8,965 nucleotides of DNA from Chitinispirillales bacterium (GTDB taxonomy: Bacteria; Fibrobacterota; Chitinivibrionia; Chitinivibrionales; Chitinispirillaceae), in NCBI GenBank assembly GCA_031254445.1, contig JAIRUL010000083.1, forward strand, positions 1 through 8,965, in the 5' to 3' direction. Of this stretch, positions 6,852 to 8,965 are shown piece by piece. The notes under the pieces are model-generated. The model did not search any database. It was not told the origin of the DNA and was given only the letters and a program-made list of their open reading frames with translations. A program made the translations under genes and the position numbers. Position 1 is the stretch's first letter, and each line of letters opens with the position of its first letter.

Positions 6852-6879
6852 ATCTACAATAGTAGAAATTAGATGAAAC
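6852..6879 (-). CRISPR. Solitary type V-A (Cas12a) CRISPR repeat, shortened 5' half
   Basis: The minus strand reads TAATTTCTACTATTGTAGAT (6871-6852), the canonical Cas12a direct-repeat handle with TCTAC/GTAGA stem and TATT loop. It is preceded by GTTTCATC, so about 28 nt resemble a repeat that is normally 36 nt; the 5' GTTTCA start is kept and about 8 nt appear to be missing. No second copy occurs at the expected 60-70 nt spacing on either side, and no cas gene is in the window. Confidence 0.8.
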
Positions 6880-6928
6880 CAATTCACAGCTTATTTGTGG
6901 TTTACACCACTAACTGCGAATACTCTAT

Positions 6929-6957
6929 AATATAATACCCGGCGCGACACGGCGCAA
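6929..6957 (-). promoter_or_regulatory. Candidate promoter of the small RNA
   Basis: Minus-strand TTGCGC (6957-6952), 17 nt, then TATATT (6934-6929), about 7 nt before the predicted 5' helix of the RNA. Overlapping TATTAT matches make the exact -10 uncertain. The plus strand also reads TATAAT twice here (6926-6936) but has no gene to serve. Confidence 0.5.
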
Positions 6958-6997
6958 ATATTTTTTTAATTATCTTTTAAAAAATTTTGACAGCGCA

Positions 6998-7207
6998 TTA
7001 TCCGCAAAAAACCTCCCCCGCCTCATACGTAAGCCCGGACCCATCTAATACCCCATAGATCCCCCAATAGTCCTTACTGCCATTGCGCTCAAACAAGTAC
7101 TCAACGATACCGCGACGACGCACGCGGATCGTCTCTCCCTCGATAAGGCGCAAATAGTCAATGTCCTCCCGCGTTATCGCGGCCCTATTGATCTGCCTAC
7201 CTGCCAT
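6998..7207 (-). CDS. Small hypothetical protein (69 aa), last gene of leftward operon
   Basis: 69 residues starting MAGRQINRAAITREDIDYLR, basic in the first half (IRVRRRG at 27-33) and ending YEAGEVFCG. The ATG at 7207 has GGAAAGG about 9 nt upstream, which makes it a credible gene despite its size. No domain is recognised; the pattern of short strands (TIRVRRRGIVEYLF, DYWGIYGVL) could suit a small beta-rich fold. It is the gene nearest the solitary Cas12a-type repeat, so it is a candidate for a functionally linked regulator or anti-CRISPR protein, but that is association only. A stem-loop with a GAAA loop (7239-7224) lies immediately before its Shine-Dalgarno site. Confidence 0.6.
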   Translation of the reverse strand: MAGRQINRAAITREDIDYLRLIEGETIRVRRRGIVEYLFERNGSKDYWGIYGVLDGSGLTYEAGEVFCG

Positions 7208-7223
7208 ATTACACTGCCTTTCC

Positions 7224-7239
7224 GGGGTCTTTCGGCCCC
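7224..7239 (-). other. Stem-loop directly upstream of a Shine-Dalgarno site
   Basis: The minus strand reads GGGGCC-GAAA-GACCCC: five pairs and one C-A mismatch, GNRA-type loop. It ends 3 nt before the AAGG that serves the gene at 7207. Confidence 0.55.
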
Positions 7240-7278
7240 TTGTTTAGTGTTCAGAATCCCCCACGCCCTACGCGACGC

Positions 7279-7560
7279 CTAATCACAGTCCGCAATAGAT
7301 AATAGTGCGTCCCTGATGCGGTCAAGTAGCATCTTAGGCGCTATAAGCATTTGCGAATAGATTACTAGCCCGCTGTATACGAGCTTCGCCCCTGCCGATG
7401 TTATCGGCAGGGCCCTGTCGCCGTCGTACGGACCGCTGCGCGGCCATGCGTTGCGAATCGTTTTTAAGAATTCGTCAACGGTTAGGCTATCCTCCGGCAT
7501 AGCGCAAAACTTAGCCGCTGCGTACATCATAGCCGATTCTTCGTGGTTTACGGTTACCAT
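7279..7560 (-). CDS. Small hypothetical protein (93 aa) of phage-like operon
   Basis: 93 residues from ATG at 7560 (MVTVNHEESAMMYAAAKFC). The frame stays open upstream to 7818, but that extension is an out-of-frame, Arg-rich shadow of the preceding gene. The ATG is fixed by a perfect AGGAGG 7 nt upstream. Residues 26-37 (LTVDEFLKTIRN) and 67-93 (SQMLIAPKMLLDRIRDALLSI) look helical; the middle is polar. I do not recognise the family. It starts 23 nt after the stop of the gene upstream, in the same operon, and its Shine-Dalgarno site is preceded by a stem-loop that includes that stop codon. Confidence 0.68.
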   Translation of the reverse strand: MVTVNHEESAMMYAAAKFCAMPEDSLTVDEFLKTIRNAWPRSGPYDGDRALPITSAGAKLVYSGLVIYSQMLIAPKMLLDRIRDALLSIADCD

Positions 7561-7577
7561 TTTCCTGCCTCCTTTTT

Positions 7578-7595
7578 TTGGCCTTATAAAGCCAA
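7578..7595 (-). other. Stem-loop directly upstream of a Shine-Dalgarno site, overlapping a stop codon
   Basis: Minus strand TTGGCTT-TATA-AGGCCAA forms 7 pairs (one U-G). It contains the TAA stop (7586-7584) of the 91-aa gene and ends 4 nt before the AGGAGG of the 93-aa gene, so ribosomes finishing the first would open it. Confidence 0.6.
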
Positions 7596-7859
7596 GGTTA
7601 ATTGTTGACCGTTTTCTTTTTCTTGCTCCGCAATATCGGCGGCGAATATCGCTAACCCCCGCTCGCAGCTTTTGGCAATATTTAATTTTTCGCCATCCCA
7701 TACGCCCCCAAGCCGGTGATATCTTTCTATGGCTTTTTTCGTTACTATAACGTAGTAACCGCCGCAATCTTCTTCTAGCTTTAACCCTACCGCCGCTGCC
7801 GCCGCCTCGATTTGCCAATCCACAAAAAAGCTATCAAGGCGGTATTTATACCGTTTCAT
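7584..7859 (-). CDS. Small hypothetical protein (91 aa) of phage-like operon
   Basis: 91 residues from ATG at 7859 (MKRYKYRLDSFFVDWQIEAA). An upstream in-frame TTG (7916) has no comparable ribosome site, whereas the ATG has AGGAGG 6 nt upstream. Features seen: an aromatic/basic N-terminus, an Ala-rich helix (IEAAAAAVGLKL), a short strand pair (GGYYVIVTKKAIERYHRLGG) and a Glu/Gln-rich C-terminus. The family is unrecognised. It lies 63 nt after the 306-aa gene, in the same leftward operon. Its ribosome-site context (AAAAAGGAGGCAAAAA) nearly repeats that of the next gene. Confidence 0.68.
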   Translation of the reverse strand: MKRYKYRLDSFFVDWQIEAAAAAVGLKLEEDCGGYYVIVTKKAIERYHRLGGVWDGEKLNIAKSCERGLAIFAADIAEQEKENGQQLTLAL

Positions 7860-7876
7860 TTTTGCCTCCTTTTTCG

Positions 7877-7893
7877 GTGGCAGTCTCAGCCAC
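7877..7893 (-). other. Stem-loop upstream of a Shine-Dalgarno site
   Basis: Minus strand GTGGC-TGAGACT-GCCAC, 5 bp stem and 7-nt loop, ending 6 nt before the AGGAGG of the gene that starts at 7859. Confidence 0.5.
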
Positions 7894-7922
7894 TCCGTTG
7901 GTGTTATGGCTTCCAATATTGA

Positions 7923-8843
7923 TTATGCCGCTTCCATCTCTGCTAGCTTGGCGCGCGCTCTATTGATTTCCATTTTATACTCGGATGGACATCTGACGCG
8001 ACCGCTCGCGAGGTGTTTCTCCATCCACGCAATCGTACGCTTCGCCGCGTGAATTGCCGCCGCCGCAAACGCCGCTTTAGCGTCTGCGTACCGCTTATGA
8101 GTCATGGGAATGCTCATGCGGTCTGTCTCATAGTAATCCGTCATGCTATCCGACCGATTGACAATAGGCAATCCAGTCCCTGCTACCGGTAGTCTTATAT
8201 AGCTATCTGCGTAGTAAGTTATTGCGCCTATGCCGCTGTCCCCAAACATATACCACTTGCCTTTGTATAGCTTGCCGTTGATTTTAATTCCGTTCCACGC
8301 GAATTTTATAGCGGGTTCGGCGGCTGTGTCGTACTTGGGCTTTATCGGTTCCGGCTCGGCGGCGGGGTCAACAGGCTCCACCGTCACCGTATACCCGCGC
8401 CAAGCCTCTTCGCGATATGCGATCGTAATCATCGCCCCCGCCACATTCTCTGCGTCGTACTTGCTATGCGCCCGAACGACGGCGCTAATCGACGCTTGGG
8501 GAAAGTAGTCTGCTACCGCCGCGATGCGATACTCGCGACCCTTGCGCTCAATCTCGATTACGGCGCACTTGCTATCGTGCGCATTAGCATTGCGAGCTTC
8601 GCGGCGGTCGCTTCGATAGCTGCGGAGCGGCCAAGCCTTGGTGGTATACGTCCCCTCGCTGTCGCTTCCATTGAGGTTAATCCTGCGAAGCGTGTAGTCG
8701 TTGCCGGTATAGTTAGCATCGCCCGGCGCGCTCGCGACGCGATATAGCCCATTGTCGCGCTTAGTGTACGCGCCGACTATGCGAACCACGTCGCCGCGCT
8801 CGATTACCCGCCCTGCCTTGTCAGTCATTAGTTGCTTGTTCAT
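7923..8843 (-). CDS. Conserved-looking mobile-element protein (306 aa), function unknown
   Basis: Starts MNKQLMTDKAGRVIERGDVV at ATG 8843, with AAAGGA about 7 nt upstream. Residues 10-75 (RGDVVRIVGAYTKRDNGLYRV, NDYTLRRINLNGS, AWPLRSYRSD) look like a small SH3/KOW-like beta unit; I recall similar N-termini in unnamed proteins of phages and integrative elements of gut bacteria, without a function. Residues 90-155 form a second alpha/beta part, followed by a Pro/Glu linker (157-177). Residues 183-245 (WNGIKINGKLYKGKWYMFGD, GAITYYADSYIRLP, SDSMTDYYETD) form a third unit, and the C-terminus is a long Ala/Lys/Glu helix (252-306). No catalytic motif or membrane segment is seen. It leads the visible part of the leftward operon, 42 nt after another gene. 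Confidence 0.7.
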   Translation of the reverse strand: MNKQLMTDKAGRVIERGDVVRIVGAYTKRDNGLYRVASAPGDANYTGNDYTLRRINLNGSDSEGTYTTKAWPLRSYRSDRREARNANAHDSKCAVIEIERKGREYRIAAVADYFPQASISAVVRAHSKYDAENVAGAMITIAYREEAWRGYTVTVEPVDPAAEPEPIKPKYDTAAEPAIKFAWNGIKINGKLYKGKWYMFGDSGIGAITYYADSYIRLPVAGTGLPIVNRSDSMTDYYETDRMSIPMTHKRYADAKAAFAAAAIHAAKRTIAWMEKHLASGRVRCPSEYKMEINRARAKLAEMEAA

Positions 8844-8857
8844 ATCAGTTTCCTTTC

Positions 8858-8881
8858 TTGGCGCGGGTTGCCCCGCGCCAA
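8858..8881 (-). other. Long GC-rich stem-loop directly upstream of a Shine-Dalgarno site
   Basis: A perfect 10-bp stem (minus strand TTGGCGCGGG with CCCGCGCCAA, loop GCAA) ending 2 nt before the AAGGA of the 306-aa gene. No T-run follows on the minus strand, so it is not a classical terminator. Confidence 0.65.
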
Positions 8882-8885
8882 TGGT

Positions 8886-8965
8886 TTATATTGCTTCTTT
8901 TATCATTTTTTTTATGGCGGCGAGGTTGTCTTTCGCCTTAGATATCCTGAACCGAAATACCCACC
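8886..8965 (-). CDS. C-terminal end of an unidentified gene (cut by window edge)
   Basis: One minus-strand frame is open from the right edge to TAA at 8888-8886 and reads WVFRFRISKAKDNLAAIKKM then IKEAI. The other two frames close within 55 nt. The helical Lys/Ala-rich tail and the 42-nt spacing to the next gene suit the end of an upstream operon member. Only 25 residues are visible, so no family can be given. Confidence 0.5.
   Translation of the reverse strand, partial: WVFRFRISKAKDNLAAIKKMIKEAI

Larger units (their letters stand above)
6799..6922 (-). ncRNA. Predicted structured small RNA carrying a solitary Cas12a-type repeat
   Basis: About 124 nt between a candidate promoter (6957-6929) and an intrinsic terminator. 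In 5' to 3' order on the minus strand: a 7-bp helix UUCGCAG (6920-6914) with CUGUGAA (6889-6883), enclosing a 5-bp hairpin GUGGU-GUAA-ACCAC (6910-6897, GNRA loop); an unpaired linker; the 20-nt Cas12a crRNA handle (6871-6852); a 5-bp hairpin GGGUC-AAAUC-GACCC (6850-6836) in the spacer position; then the terminator. The predicted start (about 6922) falls 2 nt before the first helix, which supports the boundaries. No matching protein frame exists across it. Candidate roles are an RNA-based anti-CRISPR, a CreR/CreA-like Cas12a regulator, or a decayed mini-array. The structure is seen directly; expression and function are inferred. Confidence 0.65.

Noticed and set aside
6673..6882. Minus-strand frame of 69 codons over the terminator and Cas12a-type repeat
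   Set aside because: It runs through the terminator stem, the handle and an AT-rich block, has no ribosome site, and its composition is unlike a protein; the RNA features explain the sequence better.
6786..6937. A CRISPR array around the Cas12a-type repeat
   Set aside because: Positions about 66 nt to either side were read and hold no second repeat; it is a single unit.
7561..7818. N-terminal extension of the 93-aa gene (Arg-rich, 86 extra residues)
   Set aside because: It overlaps the 91-aa gene in another frame, and the ATG at 7560 has a perfect AGGAGG site; the extension is a shadow.
8858..8881. Intrinsic terminator after the gene at the right edge
   Set aside because: The stem is strong but no U-run follows on the minus strand; the next bases form a ribosome site instead.

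Overview
The window looks like a bacterial chromosome segment that passes into an accessory, phage-like region. The left two thirds (about 1-5026) is moderately GC-rich and encodes outer-membrane and housekeeping proteins. A barrel-plus-propeller-type surface protein beside a duplicated CsgG/LpoB-like protein fused to a beta-barrel reminds me of uncultured gut Fibrobacterota or related Gram-negative (FCB-type) bacteria. That placement is from memory and weak; no rRNA or marker gene is present to settle it.

Layout. 2-1468 (+) is the C-terminal part of a large probable outer-membrane protein, open at the left edge. Convergent to it, 2170-1487 (-) is type I 3-dehydroquinate dehydratase (aroD), coupled 7 nt behind tcdA (3026-2178, -), a tRNA t6A-cyclising enzyme that carries an Asp/Asn-rich low-complexity insertion. 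4757-3156 (-) is an exported protein with two CsgG/LpoB-like repeats, a Pro/Ala/Lys-rich linker and a C-terminal barrel. 5027-5386 (+) is a small acidic protein in the antitoxin position. It overlaps 5364-6461 (+), one uninterrupted frame joining a RelE/ParE-type toxin domain to a radical SAM enzyme. A second, frameshifted copy of the same toxin lies inverted at the far end of the radical SAM gene (about 6430-6679, -), so the enzyme is bracketed by two inward-facing toxin copies.

From about 6800 to the right edge everything is on the minus strand and looks like a phage or mobile-element operon: four short-to-medium unknown genes plus the tail of a fifth, with strong Shine-Dalgarno sites. In all four cases where the upstream region is visible, a stem-loop sits just before the Shine-Dalgarno site. 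At the 3' end of this operon is a probable independent small RNA (about 6922-6799, -). It has its own promoter, a two-tier 5' helix with a GUAA loop, a perfect Cas12a (type V-A) crRNA handle, a short self-complementary hairpin where a spacer would be, and a strong intrinsic terminator.

The most interesting reading of the window is that this solitary Cas12a-type repeat is an RNA that engages Cas12a. It could be an RNA-based anti-CRISPR of a prophage, or a CreR/CreA-like regulatory mini-CRISPR. No cas gene and no second repeat is present here, so that function is inferred. The toxin-radical SAM fusion with its inverted toxin remnant is the second notable structure.
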